A DNA stretch of 64,000 nt from Oegoconia quadripuncta (taxonomy: Eukaryota; Arthropoda; Insecta; Lepidoptera; Autostichidae): assembly GCA_949316235.1 (NCBI GenBank), contig OX438753.1, positions 17,032,496-17,096,495 on the forward strand, read 5' to 3'. The first letter of the stretch is position 1. Every line of letters starts with the position of its first letter. Shown piece after piece: positions 1 to 12,000 of this stretch. The position numbers and the translations under genes are program-made. The notes under the pieces were generated by a model, which saw only the letters and a program-made list of their open reading frames with translations, did no database searches and was not told the origin of the DNA.

Positions 1-82
1 ACACTGGATAACATTTGATATCTAGTATGATATCAAGATAAATTAATCAAACCCACGTGGCTGCATTGTTTTATTATAGAGT

Positions 83-155
83 TCCTATGACCACCTTCCG
101 GCCCCATCATCAGACCAGCTCAGCGACACCATAACTTGGCATTGTCATTCAATTT
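83..155. repeat. fragment of unclassified repeat G
   Basis: A diverged fragment related to the right half of the repeats at 8782-9072 and 13495-14215. It shares the order gagttcc, then a catcatcag stretch, then cagctc, then a cattgtca motif. Only this part is visible. The family is not one I can name. Confidence 0.4.
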
Positions 156-518
156 TTATTTAAAAACTTATTAACATATCTTGTTTGAAATACTTTTTGT
201 TTTAGAGGTGACACAAATTTGTTTTTTTTTTTCAAGTTTCTTTCTAACGCTGAAAAGCTACATATTGTTAATGATATTTGGAGCTCATATCTTAACAAAT
301 ATTTATTTAAATGAAAAGATAGAAACCTTTAAAAACCTATCCTATACATATCAACGAAAGAGAAAATTTCTTTTTCACAAATTCGTAACTAAAAAAATCA
401 AAATTTCATTATATGACTGCATGTTGATTCAAAGAAGATATCAGTCAAATAGTCTTCAGGTAAAATGGCTGTGACTACGACACAAGGACGGATATCCATA
501 TATCTAAATATATATAAC

Positions 519-737
519 TCAAAGGTGACTGACATAGTGATCTATTAACGCCCAGCCCAAACCACTGGACGGATCGGGCTAAAATTTGGCATGCAGGTAG
601 ATGTTATGACGTAGGCATCCGCTAAGAAAGGATTTTGATAAATTCTACCCCCAAGGGGATAAAATAGGGGATGAAAGTTTGTTGTTTGTATTTTGATAAA
701 ATCTTCCACGCGGACGAAGTCGCGGGAGGAAAGCTAG
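519..737 (+). mobile_element. Helitron-like non-autonomous element
   Basis: The segment starts with TC before an aaggtgactgac stretch and ends with CTAG. A GC-rich hairpin-forming block (cgcgg...gtcgcggg) sits just inside the 3' end. These are Helitron hallmarks: TC start, hairpin, CTRR end, no inverted repeats or target duplication. The body (a cagcccaaaccactggacgg stretch) resembles a very common short lepidopteran repeat. No Rep/helicase coding sequence is present, so it is non-autonomous. The 5' boundary is less certain than the 3' end. Confidence 0.55.
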
Positions 738-739
738 TT

Positions 740-1770
740 GTATATATATATGGCGAATGTCAAGGCTTCCGTTTTGCCATTTGACTACGACAGAAGTATA
801 CGATAATGATGAAAATAAACGTAAAGAATATTTATACTTTATGAAATATTGTACCGAATAACGAGTATTATAAAGTGATAAATAAACCCTCATCATTAAC
901 ATTTCCAGCTGACCGCGAGTGCTGATCTCTGCAGCTGCCACTACACGGTTGTCACAAACCCTTGTCCAAATTCTTGGCAAATGCAGACAAGTCAAATGTC
1001 GACAATTACATGCTTGGAAGTGCGCGGGTATGCACGGTGCATCCAATAATGACATACGACTAAGTTCCCAACCTTAGTTATTTTAAAGTGAATTAAAACA
1101 AAATAATTCATAAAGAAGAAACAAGACAGAAGATTACATCACAGTACAGACAGTTTTTTCATTTTTATTCGAGTTTTGTACAGAAGCTTTCGTACTTTGC
1201 TGCTTGGCGAATGTGTAGATAGATGCTTCACAAAGGTTTGCCGAAAGATTCCTAAAATTTGTGCACATAATACCTACTGATTGCGAACCAATTGGTTGCT
1301 AGTTCAAGTCCACGTAAGTCAAGCCAAACGCGTGATCTCCCACAATTGATTTTGTGAACGCTGGCCGAGGCTTGGCAAGCGTATTAAGCCAACACATGAG
1401 CAATATAAGTATTTTCTCGTGAATTTTTCCCAACTGAGTGACGCTTCAATGGAATTTCCGCACAGATGGCGAGCCTGATTGGAAAAATGAGTAGTGGCGC
1501 ACTTTAATTCGACGGTGTACGGATTCTCAAAGAACTTTATTGGAATTTTTATAGACTCCAGCTGCCTTTGTGTCAAAGGTTACGTGTGATTTTGATGAGA
1601 ATATTATTCACTTTACCACAACGGAATGAAGACGTATTATGGCCAGTATATCCGTGGAAAATGACTTAAGAGCTTCTGTTATATACTATAAGTCATTGAT
1701 TTAAGTACGGTCAGATCTATTGTGAAGTCAAATGTATAGAGAACCTTAAAATGATTGGAAAAGGAAATAA
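740..1770. other. unannotated intergenic sequence
   Basis: No coding, RNA or repeat homology could be supported. The part around 905-1060 is less AT-rich than its surroundings and contains an open frame on the minus strand, but I see no recognisable protein motif in it. Confidence 0.5.
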
Positions 1771-1772
1771 TT

Positions 1773-1991
1773 AATATCCTTGGACATGCACACAATGCCA
1801 TCTATCCACTTTAATCAACTATGTGCTTGTCTTGTGGATACCAGATGATTGATTGATATACTACATAAATATATTTTTTTTTGTAAATAAATGCTTATTG
1901 TAAATGTAAACATCCGTAACTCGGGTACACATGTCCGTATTCATCATACAAACATATGCCCCTAGCGGGATTCGAACCCGCGAACGGAAAG
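1773..1991 (-). repeat. SINE-B copy, tRNA head truncated
   Basis: Minus-strand copy of the SINE-B family. The T-arm-like segment (gggttcgaatcccgc in sense) is present at 1969-1991 and the body follows. The A-box half of the head is missing; the match ends abruptly at about 1991. The body carries the family marks ccgagttacggatg and catctggtatcc. Target duplications were not found. Confidence 0.7.
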
Positions 1992-2315
1992 TTTTTGATA
2001 TCTTTAAATTAGTGCAAGATTAGCCTCTATTTAATTAGTAATTTTACTAATAAATAAGTAATAAATAACCGAAGGAGACGGTTTTTGGAAACTCTGTATT
2101 ATGTAAAAATAATCACATCCTATTCAAAGCACTACTGATTTTAGTAGTTTTCTTTAGAAAGTGATCAGTGTACTGTTTTTTGGTTCATTTGCCTGTGCAA
2201 TTTGTAATTTTGGAACTATTTCCTTGTGTTCTCGATGAATGAGAGTTACAACTCTTGTTTTTTTGCACCAGTTTTGTCGATAGGCAAATTGGTACTTGTA
2301 TATTCATATGTTGTA

Positions 2316-2490
2316 TGTCATCAGCATAAGCCCATAAACATCCCACTGCAGGGTTATCGGCCTTCCCTCGTATAACGAGGGAGTATGGGCCATAGTCCAC
2401 CACGCTGGCCGAATGCGGGTTGGGGATTTCACATACCCTTGAGTTTTTATTTCTCAGGTAAGCACGATCCTCACGATGTTTTTCCTGTAC
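2316..2490 (-). repeat. SINE-D copy, 5' truncated
   Basis: Minus-strand copy of the family whose full member lies at 40288-40600. Shared sense-strand blocks are gaaaaacatcgtgagga, tgagaaataaaaa, ccaacccgcattcggcc and cagtgggatgtttatggg. It lacks the tRNA-like head. The aacgagggagtatggg part is the usual dyad seen in this family. Confidence 0.7.
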
Positions 2491-2699
2491 ATAATGGATA
2501 AGAATTTGACCGTTTGAAACTTGTTTGGCAATCAAATTCCTGAAATAATTTCCGATCGTAACTTCAATCCATCGGTCCCCAGGACTAGTTGTAGCCTCAC
2601 AAATATATGAATCCGCAGACCGCCTTTTATAATAAAAAATATTATTAGTACGAATAAAGTTATGTTTATGGCAAAAGACGCCCCGATTATGAGTCACTA

Positions 2700-2985
2700 G
2701 TAAATTTCATTCTACGTAGGCGCTCGCGCTCGTCGCGTATTTCGCGCACTTGTGGAGAGTGCAAATTACTCGCGACCCTATGCAGTGACGATAAAGCTTA
2801 CACTTAGTACCCCGCGCATGTTCCGCTTAACCTTTAGGCGGACGCGAACACCGATCGGTGTCCAAAATACTTTTATACCTTCAACAGACGCGAACACCGA
2901 TCGGTGTCGGCGGTACACTCGACTTTCAACTCTCAATTGTAATGATTATAGAGTTCCAATTCCTTTGGACTGTGTTTGAACTTGT
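2700..2985. other. GC-rich patch with duplicated 22-bp palindromic unit
   Basis: A locally GC-rich, CpG-rich stretch in an AT-rich neighbourhood. The 22-mer gacgcgaacaccgatcggtg plus tc occurs at 2841-2862 and again at 2887-2908. Each copy contains the perfect 14-bp palindrome acaccgatcggtgt. Its function is unknown. It could be part of a degenerate LTR or a binding-site pair. No coding potential is convincing. Confidence 0.5.
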
Positions 2986-2989
2986 TCTC

Positions 2990-3800
2990 TATTAAATTCC
3001 GCATCCAATAATGTGCGCCATGTCATGTTAGCTATGATATTTAGTCTGTATTTGCGAAAATATTTTTTTTCTCTGTGGGTGGGAGTATAGGCATAGAATT
3101 CCAACTACTGTTTTTTATTAGAACAGGCTTAGGAACCTGGCCATAGAGCTTTCAATTCTCATAACAATTTATTGAATTACCCGTTTTTTTAAGAAAAACA
3201 TGAAATAAATCTGTACTTTCCGTAAAAATACCAATTATATCGTGGATATAGGTATACCTACATATTACAACTCGTAACATTTTTCTGATTTTTTGTATTA
3301 TAGCTGAAGTAGTGTTCATTCATTATATCCATAGATAATATATTCCCGTAGCTATTGCTTTTCACAGATTACAAATACACCCAGTAGAAGAGTATCTATA
3401 AACGTTTTTAACACCGCAGGTATTTTCGAAAATTTGACAGGCGCGTCGAGATACTTGACCCGCGGAAAAGAAAAAAGGAAAGAGAGGACAGAGAGGTACC
3501 CAACGAACTGCCTTTACCGCAAAGAAATTTCTACTTTAAACCAGGAAAATTCCCTTTTTAAAGGTAGGTCGTTGGTATACCTACCGTATTGTATACAATC
3601 TTGCACAAAATCTCAAAGCGGTTTTACTTGCAAGTATTTATAAATTAAGATTCACGTAGATAGCTTATACGTTTTGCTACATTATGCAAATTTAATACCT
3701 AGGTACTAGCCTTACTGCTTCTGTTACATAACATCACATAATATACAACTCAATCTCCCCAGGTTGATTTGCTCCGTCCAGTAGTAGAAGGATTTGCTCA
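2990..3800. other. unannotated intergenic sequence
   Basis: AT-rich sequence with homopolymer runs. I see no recognisable gene or repeat. Confidence 0.5.
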
Positions 3801-3905
3801 AATCGCAACTTAACACTTAAGCTCAATCACAGTTAAGTGAAGACAAAGCCGAAGTTAGAAGCGCGATCATCCAGAACCACACGATAATTTAGGGGATTCC
3901 TGCTA
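3800..3905 (-). repeat. diverged SINE-A tail
   Basis: Contains the SINE-A tail blocks in order but strongly diverged: gctcaatcaca, gttaagtgaaga, then gccgaagttagaagcg. The match fades after about 3905, next to the 5S-derived SINE. It may be an old copy. Confidence 0.4.
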
Positions 3906-3944
3906 CATTAAACCGAATAGTCGTGGCACGGCTACACGTGGCGA

Positions 3945-4260
3945 AGCACTCGTGGTGGAGTCGCATTCGCTATCCATTTTCGATTAACGAAGTTAAGCAA
4001 TGTCTGGCGCGGTCAGTCCTTGGATGGGTGACCACTAATTTCATTTTAATACGAGTGTTTCCGTGCTTTGGAGGGCATGTTAAATAGTCGGTGCCGGTTG
4101 TATTCAATTAATGGCAAGGCAAGTGAAGTCGGTGGTCTACAGAGGCGGCTTAAAAACACGGACTGTCAGGTGGCCACCAGTCTGATATTGATCCATCAAT
4201 CCGCATAGTGAGAGGAGGCTGTGGGGACGTGTTAGACTGTTGATAATAACACCGAGTACT
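3945..4260 (+). repeat. 5S rRNA-derived SINE
   Basis: Positions 3982-4034 closely match the internal promoter half of insect 5S rRNA: the A box with gaagttaagcaa, the ggcgcggtcag segment and the C box cttggatgggtgacc. This combination belongs to 5S rRNA, transcribed by RNA polymerase III with TFIIIA. The flanks do not continue as 5S rRNA. Instead there is a SINE-like body (ggagggcatgttaaatag) ending near a gtgttagactgttgataat stretch. Other copies at 18345, 35150 and 48495 show that it is an interspersed family and not a 5S gene. Confidence 0.75.
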
Positions 4261-4324
4261 AAACATGTACGTTGATGGGTCGTGAATGCTTGAGTACATT
4301 GATCAATGACTATTTGCTATTATT

Positions 4325-4362
4325 CCTTAGTCGCCTTTTACATACGTATGGGTAGACACTGA
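4325..4362 (-). repeat. short fragment of repeat F
   Basis: The sense strand has the gtaaaaggcgactaaggaa motif seen at 14325 and 21688. Only the core is kept. Confidence 0.4.
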
Positions 4363-4564
4363 CTGTCGAATTATATTCACTCAACCACGAACATCGCGCT
4401 CCGCCTCCATCATATAATTATATGGATAGATGTGGCTTTCATCCCCAGCTAATTTAAGTAATAGACACTCAATTTAATTAGTTGCATGTCATTTACCCCA
4501 TATACTCGTACTTATCTAATCTTGAGATCGAACCAGGAATGAAGGAATCTTTGACTTGACCCAG

Positions 4565-4735
4565 CGCATTATTAAGTTGAAGTGGCAGTGCCACATAGCT
4601 CGAAGAAGATGGCCTAAGTTCTTGAGTACAGACCAGGTAGACGGACGACCTAGGTTGCAGGAAGTCGCTGGATGCAGGTCATGTCCAGTAGTGGACGTCC
4701 AGTGGCTGACACAATAATGATGATGATAACTTATG
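4565..4735 (+). mobile_element. RTE-type LINE tail, degenerate
   Basis: The sequence aagttgaagtggcagtg...cacatagctcgaaga is the coding segment for the WQWAGHIAR-type C terminus of RTE-class reverse transcriptases. It is followed by the caggaagtcgctggatgcag block and a terminal gatgatgat repeat. An internal deletion removes most of the VLEWRPR region. 5' truncation is normal for LINE copies. Other copies lie at 29085, 40610 and 57500. Confidence 0.65.
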
Positions 4736-4739
4736 TAAT

Positions 4740-5795
4740 CTAAGTAATGCCGTTATAGATTTTATTCATTTCATGAAATTGCGGAAATAGAAAATTTGTC
4801 GTGCAAAATTGTCACAGCTAAAGTTCTACACATGAAATACCTATTTGAACAGCATCCAAAATGTTTCGTCCAAAGATTCAGGTATCTGTAGCAATATGAG
4901 TATAACCCGAGAGCTCCAGCAAACTTGTTACTACCGTCCAAGGAAACTTTGCCATAGTAAGTTGGCCTATATTTCGGCTCCGTTGTCGCATGCAGATATG
5001 GAATAGGAGAAAAAATTATACTAAATAATGGTTTATGATTCATCATGATTACCTACCACAAAATAGCCTACCTATGGAAGTCTACAAATTCAACAGTGGA
5101 TTTTGATTACATAGAACGAATATCAATCACATATAGGACTGACGTCGGAGCGTCCGCGTCACTGAGCATTTGGGAGACTGAAAACCAGGTCTGCGATATG
5201 AGATATCTGTGGCAGCATGAGCTGAGTGCTACCCATTTGTGTGCGCTGGAACACGTTGCACATCATTGTGCACATTTTTATTATTATTGTATTTTTTTTT
5301 GTTATAAGTTCCTGCGTTAGTATTGACTTTACTCGTAAGAATACGTAATTTTTGTGGAGTAACTTCCTACAATTTTAACTACTGTTTTTTTGTAGAAGGA
5401 TAGTCTATCTGTCCGTATGTGTCTAAAGATAGAGTATGTATAAAAATGTTTTCTAACCATTGTGTAGCTTGCTTGAGGTTTGGTATAGGTATTTAGTTAT
5501 AAAGGGTCCGATATTAAATTAAAGTTACCATTGTGAACATCATTGCATCATACCAAGACCTAAAATAATTTTCTAAAAAAATTTACTTTATATTTTCTTA
5601 TAATAGTTTATTAAGTCGTGACATAAGCACTCGGTGAAATTTTTCATAAATATAAAGAAATTAGTGATAGATTTTTTTTTCAAAATAGTTACAGGAGTTC
5701 TAATAAGTATATTCTCCGATGCAATGCAATTCATTTTGGTAATTTTATACTAATAGTCTATGTTTTATAACTAAATACGTACACTATACCTACTA
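4740..5795. other. unannotated intergenic sequence
   Basis: AT-rich. Two divergent 91-codon open frames meet near 5045. Neither has a recognisable motif and I do not call them genes. Confidence 0.5.
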
Positions 5796-5796
5796 T

Positions 5797-5952
5797 ACCG
5801 AGTTATGGATGTTTTCATTTATAATAAGTATTTATTTACAAAAAAAAAAATATTTATGTAGTATATCAACCATCTGGTATCCACAACACAAGCCTATAGT
5901 TGCTTACTGTGGAACTAGATGGCGCTGTTTGTATGTCTAAGGATATTTATTT
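5797..5952 (+). repeat. SINE-B copy, 5' truncated
   Basis: Body and tail only: accgagttatggatgtttt, an A-rich linker, catctggtatccacaa, then gaactagatggcgctg. The tRNA-like head is absent. It ends with the family tail gtctaaggatatttat, shared with the full copy at 37421-37672. Confidence 0.75.
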
Positions 5953-5954
5953 GT

Positions 5955-6610
5955 ACCTAAAGCCGATACCGATTTGTCAGAAAACATTTTTATTCTATCA
6001 CTGTTAGTTATTGTATCACATGCGCAAGAAATTAGGAACTTTAAGATTATAGGAAGTACAAAGCGTTCGCTTACTGGACATGTTGTGGCGTTCATAAAAC
6101 ACCTGGTTGTTATTAAATTATCAACGAGGGTGTCGTTCACTGTTGAACACAACTTTTTTCCATGGCGTGACGTACATCACGTTCCATGGAAAGATCTGCC
6201 CTAATCTTCACACCGGGCAGGTGGACGATCGCAGTTTTTTAGAGAAATTTGCACCAATGGCGCTGCTGCCTATCATTGTGCTTTACTATTTAGCTCGTTA
6301 TCATTTAGTCGTCTTTTACGATATCCAAATGAAGAGATGGGTTGATCATGATGCCCCTGCCCCACACCAAATTCTAATTAAATAAAGTGAGGATTCGTTG
6401 ATTTCGTGTGAAGAAATCTTTTTCTTATTTAGTTTCCAAGAATCAGTCAATTCTTTTGAACATAATTAACCCTATAATGGCCGCGTAGATTATAATACAA
6501 TAAAATTACACTTTATTGCACAACAGAAAAAAAAACAGTTACAGTAAGTTGAAGAGAATTTTGCGTATATCCACTCGTGTAAAATCAAAAATTCCCAAAA
6601 ATAATAAATT
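5955..6610. other. unannotated sequence with overlapping small ORFs
   Basis: Several open frames of 71-92 codons overlap on both strands. One begins with a hydrophobic stretch resembling a signal peptide (5974-6030) but has no supporting motif. An imperfect dyad lies at 6159-6191 (ttccatgg...ccatggaa). No gene is called. Confidence 0.45.
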
Positions 6611-6611
6611 T

Positions 6612-6864
6612 AAATATCTTTGCACATACACACAGCGCCATCTAGTTCCACACTAGGCAACTAGGCTTGTATTATGGATACCGGATGGTTGATAAACTAT
6701 ACAGATACATTTTTTTAAATAAATATATAAATAAATGAAAAACATCCATAACTCGGGAACACAGGTCTGTATTCATCATCCAAACATATGCCCCTAGCGG
6801 GATTCGAAACCGCGACATTTTGGTATAGCACTCAACATTTTTAACCACTACACCAAACAGGTTA
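6612..6864 (-). repeat. SINE-B copy, near full length
   Basis: Minus-strand copy with head and body. In sense orientation the head contains the A-box-like tggtgtagtgg region and a B-box-like ggtttcgaatccc at the T arm. The B box has a C-to-T type change (gattcgaaacc on the plus strand) and there is damage between the boxes. The body matches the family to the tail atctagatggcgctgtgtg. Confidence 0.75.
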
Positions 6865-6869
6865 ACATT

Positions 6870-8060
6870 TTGACTTTCCGGGTACTTTAAACGTTGGTGA
6901 CTTTACAAAGTTTTGGAATGGTAATGTCTTGTATACGGAACTCGCAGGGCACTCAGTGGATCACATTGCTAGTGAATATTCTCACCGCTATGCAGTATCT
7001 TCATTAGAGTACTGTCTTTACTAGGTATTAGGTGCTGAATGTAACAACATGTAGATTTACAAAGGATATCGACTTCTAAAGCATCGTCTTCCTTTGTACA
7101 GTCAACACCAAAACAGCTGAACATATTATCGAATTTATTTTACTAAAATCCGCCAAGCTTGAGTGTTTCGTTCGTAGATTTATACATTTCAAGTAATTTT
7201 GGGCGTAAAGGTTAAGTCAGTTTCAATAAACACTACAGGTTTTACAGTCGCTGATGTCCAATTTGGTCATATTCACGGGTGTTGTAAAGAGGTATTGAGC
7301 CTTAACAATAATAACGCTCATAGATGACTTACAGCTTCCTTGATGTGGATCATCCGATTATTTCCCAAGCCCTGAAAATTATAGGACTGTGTACAGAATG
7401 AGCTTAAAATACGACCGAGGAATTGTATGTGAGCATAACTGCACTTTCTAAAACTTTAACCAAAGGTGTCCATTATGTACAGCTAAAATAAGCCTATTTG
7501 CAGCACTGAGTCATAATGGATTCAGAATGATCCGAAATCTTGTTTCGTGGCCCCACATTACAAAATACATACGTTGAAAGAAATACCTGTAAGGGATATT
7601 TGAGATGTATTTTCTATTATTTAGATCAGGGATGCTCAGACTTATATTATATTTGATCACGCAAAAAGTCGAACGAAAAAATGATAGATACCATTTTCAT
7701 TGTATTTGCTGAATTGTTGATGTATGACATTCGTTTGTCCTCTTCTACACAAAGATAGAGATAATTGAATTTTTGTTTAGAGATGTTCATGTAATCGACG
7801 ATTTCATCATATTTTGGGTCGCTCAATAATAGTCTGGTCTAATTAGTTTTTTGGTCTATTTCGTAGATACCTTCCAAATCTTCTGCACTTCTGTAAAAAA
7901 AATGTGATTACACTGGGACAGATTTTTTGGGTTTTAATTCTGATTAAATTTGGAACTTTACTCTGTTTGGATACCGCAGTCCCATTGTATTCTAGCCAAG
8001 AAACTGAATCTGAAGGATAAGAAGGCATGGATAAAAAATATAGCAGTCTTGCAGCAAAAG
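6870..8060. other. unannotated intergenic sequence
   Basis: AT-rich, no recognisable gene, repeat or RNA. The 80-codon minus-strand frame at 7843-8085 runs into the SINE-A tail and shows no motif. Confidence 0.5.
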
Positions 8061-8062
8061 AT

Positions 8063-8120
8063 GTGTCAGGTTTGATTGAGGTCAAGTACGAACCCGTCGT
8101 GCATAAAAAAAAAAAAAAAA
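8063..8120 (+). repeat. SINE-A tail with poly(A)
   Basis: Only the last 40 bp of SINE-A remain (ggtttgattgaggtcaagta, cccgtcgtgcat), followed by a run of about 18 A. The long uninterrupted A tail suggests a relatively recent, strongly 5'-truncated insertion. Confidence 0.65.
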
Positions 8121-8354
8121 GGATGTAGGTTTCGACAGTATTATTTGAACTATTCCCACAACTTTTGTCGCCAGTAAGTCCCTCTCAGCTCTATCAATAG
8201 CTGCTGGACATCCACCAGAACTCCCTAACCTGGACAGGTGAAACTAAATGCATCAGCCAAGCTTTAAACGTACAATTTTTGAATAGTAGCTTCCTCATGT
8301 ACCATGTAAATTACACGTAGAAGATGGCTACAGGTGCCGGTCAGCTGGGCCGGA

Positions 8355-8415
8355 TTGGGGAGGTAAGTTTGGGAGACAAAATTTTGGTCGAATTCGACTA
8401 TCGTTCCTTGGGGAA
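8355..8415. repeat. fragment of the 55.4-kb MITE family
   Basis: The stretch ttggtcgaattcgactat, then cttggggaagcttgtt, matches the right inverted repeat of the element at 55447-55934 (gatcgaattcgactatgc, ctggggaaagttgtt). The outer tip is missing. Confidence 0.5.
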
Positions 8416-8781
8416 GCTTGTTAAAGCAACATGCTGTATAACAAGAGCCTAGAACAGTGCTATACTTTTCTGTACTCTATGGCTACAATCGCAGCTACAA
8501 AGCATTCGCAGCACGTAATAGTTTTCCCGATTTATACTCGCAGACGTGGTAGGAAACGCAGAGGTGTGAAATATATTATTCAATTTTACCCATATACACT
8601 CGAATAAAAAATATGCTATTTGGCATTGACTGTATTTAATCTGTATCATTTATGCTAACACATAATTGAGCATTACAGTGCCAAATTTTCATCGTCTTAG
8701 TTTTTTAGTTTACAATTTAAATAGATGAAAAATTAAAATGAAAGAACTGTTCATTCCAACAACTTACAAGTAACATAAAGT

Positions 8782-9072
8782 CCATCAAGGAGTTCCAGTA
8801 GCAGTCCTCTGGCGCCATCTTTAGAGCCTCGTCATCATGTGTAATGGAAAGTGCTCATGTCAACAAAACAAATTAGATCAAATTCGAGTATCTTGCCATT
8901 CGCCAACAGGGAGTTCCAGTCCCGCCTCCATCATCAGTTCAGCTCGATGGTATCAAAATATTGGATTGTCACCGAACTTACATATAAAGCAAGTGGTTGA
9001 AAAGTGGTATACAAATTTTGAAACGGACAACTTACGAACAATGCAAGTTAAATAAGGCTTGTAAAAATAGAG
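8782..9072. repeat. unclassified repeat G, uninterrupted copy
   Basis: This segment aligns along its length with 13495-14215 once the inserted element at 13603-14011 is removed. Shared blocks are cgtcatcatgtgtaatgg, gaaagtgctcatg, gagttccagt, cagctc and cttgtaaaaat. It has no coding capacity that I recognise. It serves as the empty-site reference for the MITE insertion. Confidence 0.65.
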
Positions 9073-9079
9073 ATTGTAT

Positions 9080-12000
9080 TGAAGAAAAATATGCACTCTG
9101 AGCGTATATTTAATAGTATTTTGTGTAGTCTACTGTACTTGTGACGTGTTTGTGTCTAAGATCATGTTCGTAATATAATTTGCATAGCGCTCCGTCGACA
9201 GGCTGTCGTCATGCAGCCGAGCGATAAATTTGAGGTAGATATCCATAACAATAGTAGAGTATAGCTCAAACAAGTGGTAACACTGACACACCAAGATGTT
9301 GAGTAATAAGAGTGAAAGTCGTTAAAGTAATTACCGTTGCTTTGTTCAAAATCAAGGCTTTAAGGGATCAAGCCATTAGCATAACATAGCACAAAATCAT
9401 AGCTGGGTATCGTTAATCAAATAGCTACGTTAGTCGCTTATCCGTTACTAAAAAAAATTTGTTAAAAGTTAAACCGTTACATTTCGAAAGATTTAACGCA
9501 ATTTAACATTAATCGATTAACACGTGATAAAAATTTCATTTTTTAAATATTTGCGTTAGTGATCTACTTATAACAACTATTGGTTTGGGTTCTGGATGTT
9601 AACAGCTTAGGACCAAAAAATTAGGTGAATAATTGGAGTATGTTAGTGCGTGCGGTATCTTTTTGGTAAATGTAAGGACTGGATTAACAATTAACGGACT
9701 TGGGGAAATTTAACGGAAACACTTTTCACAGCTTAACGACCTAAATTCAGAAATCCTTCCCGTATTCTACGGCGATCTGGTTTTAAACAGACACAACTTC
9801 CGAGCTTTCAAGCGTTTTTGCCATTCGTATTACTGGCACTATTACTCGCGGTAGCCTTCTGCTACCGCCACGCTCACTGCATCTAGGCGCAGTCCGTGGT
9901 GTATACGAAAGCAGGAGGCCGAGCTTCACTCGCCCTCCTTCCCCATAGGGATGGCCTTAGTGCCATGTTGCATTTCATTGGCTACACTCCTATTTGCCAA
10001 GGGGGGAAGTGGGAAACCTTTTTCTTACTTACACACCCTATTTCTTTCTTTAATCAACCTGGGATCCAAGGTAGGAATAGAGTCACGTAGGGCACCGTCT
10101 ACCTTCAGTAGGCGCCGTATCGAGTACCACTGTCGATCCTAGCTTATAGGAGTTACAGTGGGAGGAGTGTGGAGGTGGGATTGATGAAGAAAATGACAAT
10201 GAAAAATATTTGTTTCACAACAACAGCAGAACTTTCAAATACTAACAATATTCTATGTTTGATTAGATGCTACGAGTATATTTGTTAGACGTTGCTACTA
10301 TTATTGTAATGGTATAACTAGGAGTGATTGCCTGTGATTACCACACTAGGCAGACCTGTATCGTTGGATCACCCACAGATTTTACAACAATTTTAACCTC
10401 AGTCTTGATAGTTCCATAGACATCATCCTTAGTGTTAATAAAGTAATAACTGTTTGTGTCATTGCATTTAAATTCGCCGAAATAAAAAATGGAAGTTTAA
10501 GATAGTTAACAGAAGCTTCTAAAACGTATGGAAGAAACGAAAAATCTTAACCTAAATCTGAAATAGTCTTACATCATCGGTCCTCGAATAACCGTCGTCC
10601 TCTTAGGCACGTTTGACCTCATAACCAGAACAACTGCCATCGTCTCCTCCAAGTAACTTATTCCTATTCAGCCCTATTAGCTTGAATAGACTTGGATCGA
10701 GAAGAAGCTACAAGATTGATACCGCGCTATAATAGGTATATTTGTATACTAGGCGGTTGGTCAACTACATAGAAGTTGTTGTTAGCTAGAAGCGCGTACA
10801 CAAATAATCGGAGGACGTAGTAATAAGCTTCACACACCAGACGTGGTTGCGGCAAGATCTCCTATAAGATCGTTTACCGCAGACCACCGAAAATGACAGA
10901 AGGCTTAGGTGACCACAAGAATTCCGGTCAATTAAAATTTTTACTGATTTTTTTTTTGTTTGGTCTATCAATAATTAGATACAAAAATCTGTTGTTTATT
11001 CATAATTCATGTATCAAATTGAATCAGGTGTTATAACATATTGTATAATTTTTTCCAATAATTAGAACTTATACCATCTAATTGGTCGACTCCACTACTA
11101 AGATTAGAAGGTAGTTTCTCGACCGCCGGCTGAGATTTTTGCGGTCTGGTGGCCTTCTCGACTCCTTATATTTTCTTATAGTCTTGGTCGAGTAGCTAGC
11201 TACCTAAGCCAGTCTACGGACGTCTAATGCTTGATTTACTGTTCCCAATTGATTCTGTGAACTAGCCTACGTATAAGAGAGGCGGGGGTAGCGTAAACTT
11301 GACCCTTACATGCCCTTAACAAAGTCAATCAGAGTGCAATTAGCTAATCAATTATCCATTAGATAATGGAACAGATCAAACCTTCGACAAATTCAAAATA
11401 GATTGAGTGATGCCGTCGGCGGTTATTGGGAGTCTAGAACTCGTTAAGGTGCGGTTTTGTATGAGATGAATCCGCGCCGCAACCCATCATGCTACGTCCA
11501 ATGCGTGGAGCTCCTAACACATCCACTGTGGAACTCAAATCTCTCAAGTCTCATGTTTGATGTAAATGTTGGTTTGTTTATCTGGGTAATTATAATCATT
11601 AACTCTCTACGTTTTTCTAAATTTTCATTTTATATATATATCTTTGCATGTGCAAAGATACACACAGCGTCATCTAGTTCCACACTAAGCAACTAGGCTT
11701 GCATTATGGATACCAAATGGTTGATACACTACACAAATACATGTTTTTTTTTTTTGTAAATGAATACATATATAAATGAAAAACATACATAACTCTGGAA
11801 CATATGTCTGTAACCATCATACAAACATATGCCCCTAGCGCGATTCGAAACCGAACCTTTTGGTTTAGCAGTCAGAGTTTCTATTAGTATTATGTCAAAA
11901 GTTATACTTGTCGCTATTTTTAACATATCACGTCTAGTAAAACTATTATTTTCTAGAAATAGCTGAACATCTGTATGCATTGGCTCGCCAAACCTATTTG

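Noticed and set aside
3982..4034. Possible 5S rRNA gene
   Set aside because: Only the promoter half matches; the 5' and 3' portions are replaced by a body shared with other interspersed copies.
5974..6204. 76-codon frame starting with a hydrophobic, signal-peptide-like segment
   Set aside because: Overlapped by other frames of equal length on both strands, no recognisable mature domain, no splice or start context. Chance is sufficient in this many frames.
9830..10150. GC-richer block with two overlapping frames, possible gene or R1-type LINE tail
   Set aside because: No protein motif in either frame and no second copy in the window to support a repeat.
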